A DNA stretch of 64,000 bases from an uncultured Acidobacteriota bacterium. Lineage in GTDB: Bacteria; Acidobacteriota; CAIWXX01. The notes beneath the pieces were generated by a model. That model worked only from the letters and a program-made list of their open reading frames with translations, did no database searches and was not told the origin of the DNA. Where the stretch lies: assembly GCA_903916735.1 (NCBI GenBank), contig CAIWXX010000113.1:1-64000 (forward strand), read 5' to 3'. A program made the position numbers and the translations under genes. Below are positions 1 through 8,786 of the stretch, in pieces. Position 1 is the stretch's first letter. Each line of letters begins with the position of its first letter.

Positions 1-2
1 CA

Positions 3-107
3 CTCCCAGATTTTCTCGCGGTTGACGAATATGACCCAATCTTTGCGAAATTCCTCCGCGATAGAATTGATATCGAAAGAACGGAGGGTTCCAGACTCAT
101 CGCCTGA
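3..107 (+). CDS. C-terminal end of an unidentified protein (5' partial)
   Basis: An open frame enters from the left edge and ends with TGA at 105-107, giving about 34 residues rich in Asp, Ile, Phe and Arg. I do not recognise it. It could be the tail of a real upstream gene or chance. It matters mainly because the next gene lacks its expected N-terminus, so this may be a recombination junction. Confidence 0.25.
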   Translation, partial: LPDFLAVDEYDPIFAKFLRDRIDIERTEGSRLIA

Positions 108-145
108 CCGACGGATCACTAGAAATCGGTACTCTCAAGCTGTAC

Positions 146-2728
146 ATGAAATCGAGCGTGGATAGGATTGCGGAGCAGGAATTCACCTTTGGGTGCAACG
201 AGATTCAAAAGAAAATTGCCTACAGGCTTGATGACCATGCTCGCATCCTGCAAAGCGGTGCGGCGTTATTTGATGCATCCGAAATGGTCACGCGCGAGGA
301 ATGGCGTATTTTTACCCAACACCAGAAAGTTGAAAAAAGCCTTCCGGGGATTCAGGGCATTGGTTTCTCGCTTTTAATCCCGCGTGAAGAGCTGACTCGA
401 CACGTCCAAGGAATACGCCGTGAAGGTTTCCCGGAGTACAAGCTGAAACCGGATGGTGAACGGAAAATCTACTCATCCATTATCTATCTGGAACCGTTTT
501 CCGGCCGTAACTTGCGGGCCTTTGGCTATGACATGCTCTCGGAGCCTGTGCGCCGGACGGCCATGGAACGGGCGCGGGATACTGATACTGCTGCGCTCTC
601 CGGCAAAGTTGTTTTGGTTCAGGAAACCGACAAGGAAGTTCAGGCCGGCACCTTGATGTATGCCCCGGTGTACCGCAAAGACATGCCCATCCAAACAATA
701 GAACAGCGCCGTGCTGCAATCTATGGCTGGGTCTATAGTCCCTACCGGATGAACGACCTGATGCAGGGAATACTTGGTAACCTCAATCTGGAGAAAGAAA
801 AACAGCTGCGCATTCAGATCTTCGATGGCGTGCAAACTTCACCCCAAGGTCTGCTCTATGAAACTATTCCTGCGGGGGATAAAAAACTCCGGCCTGAAGT
901 GCGCTTCACTCGACAGATTCCGGTTGATTTCAATGGTCAACGCTGGACGCTGCGCTTTACACAAACCGGCGGCGCGTTCTCCACTGTGGATTACATTAGA
1001 GTATGGCTCACCATGGTCGGCGGCATTCTCATCACGTTACTGCTGTTCGCCCTGATCCGTTCTCTGCTGAACACCCGTGCCGAAGCGCAGCGTATGGCAG
1101 AGAATCTGACGGAGGAGCTGCAGGAGAGCGAGGAGAGATTCACTCTTGCGATCGAAGGTAACGGCGCGGGGCTTTGGGATTGGGATATGGTGAAAGATCA
1201 GGTCGTGTATTCCGCGCAATGGAAAATGATGCTTGGATATGAAGTTCATGAAGTTGAGGATACATTTTCCGGATGGAAAAACCTTTGGCATCCGGACGAT
1301 TGCGCAAATATCGAAAAAGCGATCCAGAACTACCTCGCGGGGGAAACCGATCAATATGAAATCATACACCGGCTGCGTCATAAAGATGGCGGCTGGCGGT
1401 GGATTCTCACTCGTGGCGACATTGTAAAAGATGCACAAGGAAAACCTTGCCGCTGGGTTGGGACGAATCTCGACATAACCGCCCAGAAGCAGGCAGCTGC
1501 GGAGAAGGCGGAAATCGAGTCCCAAAACCGGCAACTGCAGAAGGCCGAAAGCCTGGGCCGCATGGCCGGGGCCATCGCCCACCACTTCAACAATCAACTC
1601 GGAGTGGTGATCGGGAACCTTGAGATGGCCATTGATGAACTGCCCTTGGATGCGGGACCTATCGAGAACCTGACCACGGCCATGAAAGCTTCCAACAGGG
1701 CAGCGGAGATGAGCAGCCTGATGCTGACCTACCTCGGTCAATCGTTCGACAAACGTGAACCGCTGGATCTCTCCGATGCTTGCCGTAGGAGCCTGACCAT
1801 GCTCCAGGCCGTTAAGCCGAGCAACGTGGTCCTGGAAACCTATTTACCCTCCCCCGGGCCTGTTATCAGCACGAACGAGAATTACATACAACAGGTCATG
1901 ACCAACCTGATCACCAATGCCTGGGAGGCAGTTGGTGAGAGCCGGGGTTCTGTTCACATGACAGTCAAAACGGTTACAACGTCGGATATTCCCGAAGCGC
2001 ACCGCTTCCCAATCGGCTGGCAGCCGCAGGACCATGCCTATGCCTGTCTGGAAGTGGCGGACGAAGGCGGCGGGATCGCGGACAAGGATATCGAGAAAAT
2101 TTTCGACCCGTTTTTCTCCAGCAAGTTCACCGGTCGGGGTATGGGCCTGGCCGTGGTCCTGGGGATAATACGTGCCCATGACGGGGCAATAACGGTGGAG
2201 AGCGAACCGGGACGAGGGAGTACCTTCCGGGTTTTTTTCCCGGCGGTGTCTGGGGAAGAAGTCCCTCGGCAACCGGGCAATGGGAATTGTGGGGACACCT
2301 TGCGGCAAGGTGTCCCTACAATTCCCTCCCCCATCATGCCTTTGGAAGGGAGAGGGGGAACGGTACTGCTGGTCGAAGACGAGGAGATGGTGCGCAAAAT
2401 GGCCGCAGCCATGCTTAGGCATCTGGGGTTTTTGGTGCTCGAAGCAAAGGACGGCTTCGAAGCGGTTGAGGTACTCCGGCAGCGCCAGGATGAAATTCAT
2501 TGCGTACTTTGCGACCTTACCATGCCGCGCATGAACGGCTGGGAGACGTTGACAGCCTTGCGCAAACTCGTGCCGGACGTCCCGGTGATCCTGGCCAGTG
2601 GCTATGACAAGGCCCATGTCATGTCAGGTGACCATCCCGAATGGCCCCAGGTCTTCTTGGGCAAACCTTACAGGCTAAAGGAACTTAGCGACGCGATTAG
2701 CCAGGCCATGATCAAGAAGAAAAAATGA
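146..2728 (+). CDS. CHASE-PAS hybrid sensor histidine kinase, N-terminus truncated
   Basis: A membrane hybrid kinase of 860 residues. In order: a CHASE-type sensor region (about 10-200), one transmembrane helix (about 285-305), a PAS/PAC domain (about 330-450), HisKA with H-box AHHFNN (likely phospho-acceptor His479), HATPase, and a C-terminal receiver with Asp790 in CDLTMP. CHASE domains normally sit outside the cell between two helices. Here the first helix is missing: the ATG at 146 starts directly in CHASE-like sequence, and the in-frame open stretch upstream (from 71) has no hydrophobic segment. The protein is therefore probably 5'-truncated, and its topology as written is doubtful. The linker between HATPase and receiver (residues about 713-727) is encoded by a near-perfect palindrome. 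The soluble half looks intact. The cognate signal is unknown. Confidence 0.85.
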   Translation: MKSSVDRIAEQEFTFGCNEIQKKIAYRLDDHARILQSGAALFDASEMVTREEWRIFTQHQKVEKSLPGIQGIGFSLLIPREELTRHVQGIRREGFPEYKLKPDGERKIYSSIIYLEPFSGRNLRAFGYDMLSEPVRRTAMERARDTDTAALSGKVVLVQETDKEVQAGTLMYAPVYRKDMPIQTIEQRRAAIYGWVYSPYRMNDLMQGILGNLNLEKEKQLRIQIFDGVQTSPQGLLYETIPAGDKKLRPEVRFTRQIPVDFNGQRWTLRFTQTGGAFSTVDYIRVWLTMVGGILITLLLFALIRSLLNTRAEAQRMAENLTEELQESEERFTLAIEGNGAGLWDWDMVKDQVVYSAQWKMMLGYEVHEVEDTFSGWKNLWHPDDCANIEKAIQNYLAGETDQYEIIHRLRHKDGGWRWILTRGDIVKDAQGKPCRWVGTNLDITAQKQAAAEKAEIESQNRQLQKAESLGRMAGAIAHHFNNQLGVVIGNLEMAIDELPLDAGPIENLTTAMKASNRAAEMSSLMLTYLGQSFDKREPLDLSDACRRSLTMLQAVKPSNVVLETYLPSPGPVISTNENYIQQVMTNLITNAWEAVGESRGSVHMTVKTVTTSDIPEAHRFPIGWQPQDHAYACLEVADEGGGIADKDIEKIFDPFFSSKFTGRGMGLAVVLGIIRAHDGAITVESEPGRGSTFRVFFPAVSGEEVPRQPGNGNCGDTLRQGVPTIPSPIMPLEGRGGTVLLVEDEEMVRKMAAAMLRHLGFLVLEAKDGFEAVEVLRQRQDEIHCVLCDLTMPRMNGWETLTALRKLVPDVPVILASGYDKAHVMSGDHPEWPQVFLGKPYRLKELSDAISQAMIKKKK
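2282..2326. repeat. 45-nt near-perfect palindrome inside the kinase gene
   Basis: The arms pair around position 2304 over 22 positions: 21 Watson-Crick pairs plus one G-T (2291/2317). The left arm reads GGGAATTGTGGGGACACC and the right arm mirrors it. Its 45 nt are a multiple of three, so the frame is kept, and it encodes a linker between HATPase and receiver. The form resembles REP/RAYT-type mobile palindromes. No second copy was found in this window. Confidence 0.9.
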
Positions 2729-3094
2729 AAAATTTGGTGAAAAAGATTTCCTAACCTTTCAATCAGACGATACACAAGATTACAATTGGCAGCCATGAGG
2801 CCCGCTGCTCGGGTTGGGACCGTGGTATCACTTGTCACATTTTCTTTACTGGACTGCTCAGGCGGCTGTCTTCTTCGTCACTCGAAGCCTTACGGTGAGA
2901 GGCCCACCCTGCCGAGCATTTCCACAAGCCCGTCGATGCTGAAGAGACCCAAGTGGCCTCTCACGAGGTCACTCACCCGCGGTTGGGTCACGCCGATCGT
3001 CAACGAAGGCGCGCCATGGCATTCCGAGAGTCCCTCACCCCGCCGAGGGCCACAGGCCGTTGGTTTCCCGCGGATGCAACGCATCCGATGCACG
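2729..3094. other. Gap between kinase and radical SAM gene
   Basis: 366 nt between a plus-strand and a minus-strand gene that converge. Apart from the antitoxin remnant I see no intact gene and no clear terminator hairpin. Confidence 0.6.
2890..3015 (-). pseudogene. Remnant of an XRE/HigA2-like antitoxin (HTH) gene
   Basis: On the minus strand an open stretch ending near 2890 reads GVTQPRVSDLVRG followed by LFSIDGLVEMLGRVGL. That is the recognition helix and C-terminal part of XRE-family antitoxins of the HigA2 kind. The N-terminal part of the HTH is not present in frame and the residues before it are unrelated. No toxin gene lies beside it. I read it as a gene fossil. It is too short to be a working repressor. 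Confidence 0.55.
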
Positions 3095-4474
3095 TTACGC
3101 GCGGATGATAGAGTCCCGTTGACGCTTGAAGTCCGCGAGAGTTTTGCGGTTCAGCCGTAGGTTGTCCCGGTAGGAAAGATTGCATACCAGACTGATCAGC
3201 GGCTGGCGGCGTTGCCAGAAGCTGCTCCACATCCGGCGCAGAATACGCGGCAGAGAATAGAAGTCCCGGTCGCAGGAAAGCATTTCTTCGATGATGATGT
3301 CCAGAGACAATTGCTTGTACTGGGCCACCGGGAAGGTGAGCGTGTAATATTTCCAGTCCTCTGGAAACGCATCGAGGGCAATGCGGCCCTGGGCTTTCAT
3401 TTGATCCCACAGACGCGTGCCGGGCAAGGGAGTGAGAAACAACACGTTGAGAAAGTCCACTCCGTAATGTTCAGCCACTTCGGCAATGCATTTGCCGATA
3501 CCCGGTCCGTCGACGTCTAAACCGATGATAAAGGAACCCATAACCAGTATGTTGTGCCGTTGTATGCGCCGCATTGAGGTGCGGAAGTCACGGCCCTTAA
3601 GAAGGTTGAATTTCTTGCCTATCTCCAGGAGACCTTCCGTTGTGGGGGACTCAAATCCAATAAAAACTCCTGTGCACCCGGCCTTGGCGGCCAGGGTCAG
3701 GAGTTCTTCATCATCCGCGAAGTTCATGGTGGCTTGGCCAATCCACTTCTTCCGCAGGTTTGCCTTTGCCATGGCGCGGAACAGATCCTTGGCCCGGGCG
3801 ATGTGTTCAGGACGCGTGCCGATGAGGTTGTCGTCCACTACCAGAACATGTTTCTCACGGATCGACTGGAATTCCCGCACGACATCCGAAATGGGTCGCT
3901 GCCGGTAGAGCGCACCATTGAAGGCCGTCACGCTGCAAAAGTTGCAGTTCAATGGACAACCGCGCGTGGTCTGAATGGCTCCGAAAGCATATCTCGCAGG
4001 CAACAAATCCTGACGGGCTGACGGAACATCGTCTATTTCCGCGCGCCCTCCATCATAGCGGCGTTTCAGGCTGCCATGCCGGGCATCCTCCAAAACCTCA
4101 TGCCAGATACGCTCGGCTTCCCCCGTGACGACCGAGTCCACCCGCTGCATGGACTCTTCCAGGCACATGGTTGCATGAATACCACCCATGACAACGGGCA
4201 CGCCCAGACACCGGAAGTGAGCGGCCACTTCATAGGCGCGGTTCGCCTGCGAAGTGAAAGCGGTAATTCCCACCAGGTCCGGTCGAGGCATGGTCGGATA
4301 GTCCGGCACGCCGAGATTCTCGTCTATGATGGAGATATCCCACTCCGGTGGGGTCAAGCCGGCAAGAACCATGAGGCTGAGCGGTTTCCACACGCGGTAG
4401 CGGTTCCAGCGGCTTTCTTTGACGTTGACGATGCTGACAAGCGGGTTGGAGGGATTGATGAGATATAGTCGCAT
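3095..4474 (-). CDS. B12-binding-type radical SAM protein
   Basis: 459 residues. The N-terminal part (about 1-130) has the layout of the cobalamin-binding Rossmann domain of the BchE/P-methylase group, with IDEN near 50 and GGIHAT near 98. The classical DxHxxG motif is not evident, so cobalamin binding is uncertain. The radical SAM core follows, with the cluster motif CPLNCNFC (Cys173, Cys177, Cys180), then a C-terminal region typical of these proteins. Such enzymes carry out methylations, ring formations and other radical steps in the cytoplasm; the substrate here is unknown. The gene stands alone between decayed regions. A purine-rich AAGGAGGA lies about 20 nt upstream of the ATG, further than usual, so the exact start is not certain. 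Confidence 0.85.
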   Translation of the reverse strand: MRLYLINPSNPLVSIVNVKESRWNRYRVWKPLSLMVLAGLTPPEWDISIIDENLGVPDYPTMPRPDLVGITAFTSQANRAYEVAAHFRCLGVPVVMGGIHATMCLEESMQRVDSVVTGEAERIWHEVLEDARHGSLKRRYDGGRAEIDDVPSARQDLLPARYAFGAIQTTRGCPLNCNFCSVTAFNGALYRQRPISDVVREFQSIREKHVLVVDDNLIGTRPEHIARAKDLFRAMAKANLRKKWIGQATMNFADDEELLTLAAKAGCTGVFIGFESPTTEGLLEIGKKFNLLKGRDFRTSMRRIQRHNILVMGSFIIGLDVDGPGIGKCIAEVAEHYGVDFLNVLFLTPLPGTRLWDQMKAQGRIALDAFPEDWKYYTLTFPVAQYKQLSLDIIIEEMLSCDRDFYSLPRILRRMWSSFWQRRQPLISLVCNLSYRDNLRLNRKTLADFKRQRDSIIRA

Positions 4475-4827
4475 GGTATTAAATTCCGGGTAAGCTTTTC
4501 CTCCTTAACCTTTTCCCCAAAACACTGGGGTTATAGAATAACACGCCGCGGAGTCAGATGACCTCTGGCCAACGGCACCGCTCGCAATCCGTGACCAGCT
4601 AATTTGACCTAGATCCTATCAGGAAAACGGAGGTTGTCAAGAAGTCAGTTGGCACTCTATCCGCGAGTAAGCAGACACCTATTGCGACAAAATGACTTCG
4701 GAGCCTCTGCGGCATAGCGGCCGAAAATGATGACACGGGTTGGGACACCATCACTCAATGGGCCAATCAATCAGCTGAATGGATTCGGGACAGCCTCAAA
4801 AGAGCCGTCAATAATAACCAGGCTCAG

Positions 4828-5151
4828 ATGACATCAAACCCTTTGGAAGGGATGCGGGCCTTCCTGGAGGGCGTTCAGAGCTTCGAGTGGCAGGTGCAAG
4901 AGCAATATAGACGTGTGGTGTTCACGAGCTCGGCACTGAATAACGATGATGACCTTGTCCACGTCCATACTTTTATCTACCCTTCTGTTGATCCGGAGGT
5001 CCTGGCTCTGATGAGCCTTGGACTTACCAACAGCATGGGAACCCGCACCCTGACGGAACAGTTTTGGCCTATGGACTCCCGACCTCTGATCTGCAGTGGC
5101 CAGGGCTCCACCTGGAATGTCCAACTTCGCATCAGCCGAACTGACCAGTAA
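4828..5151 (+). CDS. Unidentified protein, possibly a gene fragment
   Basis: 107 residues from the only in-frame ATG. The frame is open upstream from 4696, and those residues (with Trp-Ala-Asn and Ser-Leu-Lys-Arg stretches) look as protein-like as the annotated part, so a longer gene may have lost its start. No signal peptide, membrane segment or known motif was seen. I do not recognise the family. No good ribosome-binding site precedes the ATG. It may be a pseudogene. Confidence 0.3.
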   Translation: MTSNPLEGMRAFLEGVQSFEWQVQEQYRRVVFTSSALNNDDDLVHVHTFIYPSVDPEVLALMSLGLTNSMGTRTLTEQFWPMDSRPLICSGQGSTWNVQLRISRTDQ

Positions 5152-5480
5152 TAGGTCATCACTGTTGGCCACGGTTCTGGTGTGCGCTCGATTGAAGGCG
5201 CATCCTTACAAGAAGCCGATAGAATGACTTTTCGCATCTGCCGAAAACGCCAACGTCACATCGCCTGAGACGAAATTAAAACCGGGAACCGATGACCGGC
5301 GACTCTCTCATTTCACATCTATCCCGTCTGCCTCTTCTGATATAGGATTCCTGCCGGGCAAGACCGATGAAGTTCATCAGCATTTTTTGGCGATGGACTC
5401 GGCCCGATCATGCGCAACTCGCCCTATATAGTAACTGGGGTTGGCCGAGTAGGATGTGTTCTGATACGCAATCTTCTCCG

Positions 5481-5624
5481 GATCCCGCGATAAGGGCACA
5501 TCTGCTTCGTTGCCTTCGTCGCTGCGGTGCTCACATACAAGGGCGTACGCGGGCGGCTCATCGCACCTGCGCCCTTCTCTCGCGGGCTGGAACGCTCAAT
5601 CCTTTGCGAGGTTGTCGCGGGATC
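5481..5624. repeat. Palindromic element with 10-bp perfect terminal inverted repeats
   Basis: GATCCCGCGA at 5481-5490 is the exact reverse complement of TCGCGGGATC at 5615-5624. A second nested inverted repeat joins 5484-5505 (CCCGCGATAAGGGC...) to 5563-5586 (...GCCCTTCTCTCGCGGG). The centre (about 5527-5552) holds GCTCACATAC and GCGTACGC facing each other. The whole could fold into a long cruciform or hairpin, as in non-autonomous palindromic mobile elements. Confidence 0.55.
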
Positions 5625-5777
5625 AGGATGAACCCACTCTGAAGTATCTGGACGGAGAAAGATTTGATGTAGAAATTCATATCGCGGGCAACCCGAAAAC
5701 TCATGGTTCGTTCACAATCGAGGCGGCATGATAAAGTGCTATTTCTATGACATGGTTATTTTATTAGAGATATTAAT

Positions 5778-7112
5778 ATGATGCTGAGATCTGTCAGCCG
5801 ACTAATTCACTGGGGGCGAGATCTGGTGAAGGGCTGGTCCGCGGACAAGGACCAGGCATTTCACGATTCACTCTTTGCACGGCAGCGTGAGAATTCATTT
5901 ACTTTCGCATATACAGGATATGTAACTATCTGTAGATTTGCGGATCTTGTATCTCCATATCTAACGAAAGCCACGATGGCACTCGACCTTGGATGTGGAT
6001 GCGGTGAGATCACGTGCGAACTGGCGAAGCGTTTCCCAACTGTGCGCTTTCTTGGCGTCGATCACAGTGAGAGAGGCATCCAAAGGGCGCGAGAACATTC
6101 GGAACACCTCCAGCTCACAAATGCCGCATTCGAAATCGCAGATGTGGAGCAGTTTGAACCGGTTGAAGCCGTAGATATCATCATGATGTTTGATGCCTTC
6201 CATCATCTCTCGGATCCTGATCGATTCGTAAAACGGATGTTAATGCGAACATCGCGCTTCATCCTGATTGAGCCTCGCGGGGATTGGAAAGGGACTTGGC
6301 GGAAAGACCTGGAGATGGATTGGCTGATTACGGAATTGGAAAAAATACGCGCTCGGATGGCCTATATGACGGGAGAGCACGAGAATCAGACGGCCGATAC
6401 TCTGCCTTCCATTCCGCCTCCTCACAACGAGGCCATCGAACACCGTTACTCGTATGAAGACTTCGAATCATTTTTCGAAGGGCTGTCACTGACTGTTCGC
6501 GGGACTGTGGCTGGACTTGAAATCTATCCTCCTGATCCATACTGGCCCAGTCCATCAAGGGAAAGATTCGGCCACTTAGCATATGACCTGCTGAAGGAAA
6601 CGGACGGCCTTCTCTACGATTGCAATCTGGATCTTTTTGCTAAGCATTGGGTAGTCTCGGCAGAACGCGACGGGCCGCGACTCCGGCGACGCTCGCCTCC
6701 CGACGATCATCAACAGCAGTTGCCGCCTCCGCAACTCGTGCAAGGTCCTTATGATGTGGAATATCTCTCGTATGAAGGCCCTCGCACCGCGGCGCCGGGC
6801 GAAGAAATATCCGCAATATTGTGCATTCGGAACAGAGGCTGGAAAGTGTGGTCCAGTCACGTCAATCAGAACCCTGTGCATATCAGCTATCATTGGCTGG
6901 ATCGAAAAGGAAGGATGCTGGTGGAAGACGGCAAGAGGAACCTGCTGCCGCGAGCGATTGGCCCGAACGAGGAGTGCATAGTGGAAATGAGGATCGTGAC
7001 ACTCGACCATTCAGGCCGCATTATTCTTGCGATCGACCTTGTGCATGAGGGTGTGACATGGTTCAGCCAGGCAGGCAGCCCTTGTCACAGAATTGAGTTT
7101 CGGGTTATTTAG
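5778..7112 (+). CDS. Class I SAM methyltransferase with C-terminal beta-rich domain
   Basis: 444 residues. Motif I of the Rossmann methyltransferase fold is clear (LDLGCGCGE, near 72), followed by GVDHSE, IADVEQF and FDAFHHLSD as later core motifs. The substrate is unknown. The last 120 residues or so (from about 325) form a separate beta-rich Ig-like segment with a pattern of Gly/Trp/Tyr found on some surface- or polysaccharide-related methyltransferases and glycosyltransferases. No signal peptide is visible, so the enzyme is probably cytoplasmic. ATG codons occur at 5778 and 5781; neither has a strong Shine-Dalgarno site. The gene is followed by 250 nt without a gene and is not in an obvious operon. 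Confidence 0.8.
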   Translation: MMLRSVSRLIHWGRDLVKGWSADKDQAFHDSLFARQRENSFTFAYTGYVTICRFADLVSPYLTKATMALDLGCGCGEITCELAKRFPTVRFLGVDHSERGIQRAREHSEHLQLTNAAFEIADVEQFEPVEAVDIIMMFDAFHHLSDPDRFVKRMLMRTSRFILIEPRGDWKGTWRKDLEMDWLITELEKIRARMAYMTGEHENQTADTLPSIPPPHNEAIEHRYSYEDFESFFEGLSLTVRGTVAGLEIYPPDPYWPSPSRERFGHLAYDLLKETDGLLYDCNLDLFAKHWVVSAERDGPRLRRRSPPDDHQQQLPPPQLVQGPYDVEYLSYEGPRTAAPGEEISAILCIRNRGWKVWSSHVNQNPVHISYHWLDRKGRMLVEDGKRNLLPRAIGPNEECIVEMRIVTLDHSGRIILAIDLVHEGVTWFSQAGSPCHRIEFRVI

Positions 7113-7366
7113 CAAATTTTCAATTGTCAGTTTCCAGTTCTCAGTCCGTTCTTTCTCCATTGCTGATAGAAAAACAGGCATACCATTCGGATCCGGCCTT
7201 CTCGGTCTTTACCTTGACATTTTCATCACCGAGGATCATCATTACTATCAGGTTCTAGGGGGCCGGCTCGGCAATACAGGAATAGCCTACCGAGTGGGAG
7301 TAACAAGAAGTATCCGGAACCTAGGAACAGACGGCTTTTAAGAGTCGCAAGCAGGAGGTCACAGGG

Positions 7367-8413
7367 ATGAGACGCCAGGCGTCAAAAATTTTCAGTCTTT
7401 TTATTACACTCATTATTACAATCCTTTTTCTCGGCTATAGCTGGGATGTTATCGCTCAAGGGCACCATACAAAGAAATTCCCGCTCTCGAAGGATGATCC
7501 TGCCGCCTGGCTGGATCCAGACGCCTATAAAAATGCCAAGCCCATTCCAGAGCCGCGGCTTAAGGGAAATCACCAGCAAGATACAACGCCCAGCACTCGA
7601 TGGGTCCTGCGAGATCTCCAGACAGGACGGATATGGGTGGAAGATCTGCCGATATCGCCGAGAACGACATCAGGTACCGGAGACCAATTTGCGAAAGGTT
7701 TACCCGGCCAGTTTCAGGATGAGAATGTTATTCCAGAATATTCATTCGGTCTCTTAAGTGTGATTGGACCTGACTCCCGCAAACCTGTCACGAACACTAC
7801 AACGTATCCTTGGTCTACAATCTGCAAGCTCTGGATGACTTTCCATGATGGCATATACATGGGCACAGGGGCGATGGTCGGTCTTAAAGGTACCGTCTGC
7901 CTAACCGCTGGTCATTGTATTTATGAAAGTGGGTCATGGGCTAAAGCCATTGAAGTCATTCCAGGCCTGTATCACAACTACAAGCCGTACGGATCATATT
8001 ATGGTTCCACGGTTGCCGTGCCGGAGAAATGGGTGACAAATCCCAGCTACGATTACGATATGGGAATCATCATCATGAAGAAAAATATCGGATACTACAC
8101 CGGCACACTCGGCTACGCCTATTTCAGCAATATTGACGGCAGCATCGGCAACCTCGCCGGCTATCCCGGCGACAAAGGAGATACAAAAGTAATGTACTGG
8201 GCATACGGGCCTGCTAAAAAATACGACTCTTTCATCCTCCAATACACAATCGATTGCGCCTCAGGTCAAAGCGGCAGCCCCGTTTATGGAATCGTCAATA
8301 ACAACCGCTGGACTTTCGCTGTTCACTCTCATCACAACCCGGCCGGAACAATGAACTATGGCACTTTTGTCGATAAGGTAAAATTCAACTGGATTAAAAA
8401 ATACGCAGGTTAG
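7367..8413 (+). CDS. Secreted V8-like trypsin-family serine protease
   Basis: 348 residues with an N-terminal signal sequence (basic MRRQ, then a hydrophobic stretch to about residue 30). The catalytic triad is readable: His183 in LTAGHC, Asp231 in YDYDMG, and Ser302 in GQSGSP. The form matches the glutamyl endopeptidase/V8 (S1B) branch. Residues 40-140 before the protease core may be a propeptide. It probably acts in the periplasm or outside the cell. AGGAGG lies about 10 nt upstream of the ATG. It stands alone, with decayed or empty DNA on both sides, which fits an accessory gene. Confidence 0.88.
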   Translation: MRRQASKIFSLFITLIITILFLGYSWDVIAQGHHTKKFPLSKDDPAAWLDPDAYKNAKPIPEPRLKGNHQQDTTPSTRWVLRDLQTGRIWVEDLPISPRTTSGTGDQFAKGLPGQFQDENVIPEYSFGLLSVIGPDSRKPVTNTTTYPWSTICKLWMTFHDGIYMGTGAMVGLKGTVCLTAGHCIYESGSWAKAIEVIPGLYHNYKPYGSYYGSTVAVPEKWVTNPSYDYDMGIIIMKKNIGYYTGTLGYAYFSNIDGSIGNLAGYPGDKGDTKVMYWAYGPAKKYDSFILQYTIDCASGQSGSPVYGIVNNNRWTFAVHSHHNPAGTMNYGTFVDKVKFNWIKKYAG

Positions 8414-8786
8414 CCCTGGCGCGCGTCGTGCGGAACACTGGAGCCAAACAAGAAAAAGAAACAGTCTAGACAGTTCGATGTCAAGAAAAATTGTGGCATG
8501 TCGCTTCTCACGGGACCGCAGAAAAATAAGTCTCCAGCTGGCTGCCCCCGTCAACTGGATCAAGCATCCCATTGGCCTCTTCGATCGATTCCCGCTCCTC
8601 CTCCGCGCGACGAACCAGTCCCGTCCACTTCAATCATCTCATCCCTGCTGTAAAAGCAGAGACTCCCCCGGCGGATCTGTGTTCATCCGTGATTGTTGAA
8701 AAATCCGATCTATTAACCGGTGACGCCCGAGGCAGTCAAAAGAACAAGACGGCAGTCATACGCCCCTTGCTGTCATCATTCATCAC
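8414..8786. other. Gap between convergent genes
   Basis: 373 nt between the protease (plus) and the GT-C protein (minus). A 41-codon open frame with a TTG start lies on the minus strand at 8508-8633 and is rich in Glu and Arg, but it has no recognised family. I saw no clear terminator. Confidence 0.5.

Larger units (their letters stand above)
4475..5777. other. 1.3-kb region with no convincing intact gene
   Basis: Between the radical SAM gene and the methyltransferase lie one coherent but unidentified open frame (4828-5151) and a palindromic element (5481-5624). The rest has short frames with frequent stops. The pattern suggests decayed genes and insertion of small elements. Confidence 0.6.

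Noticed and set aside
4655-4672. TTGGCAC followed by CCGC as another sigma54 promoter
   Set aside because: The -12 part lacks TTGC and the region has no flagellar or regulated gene.
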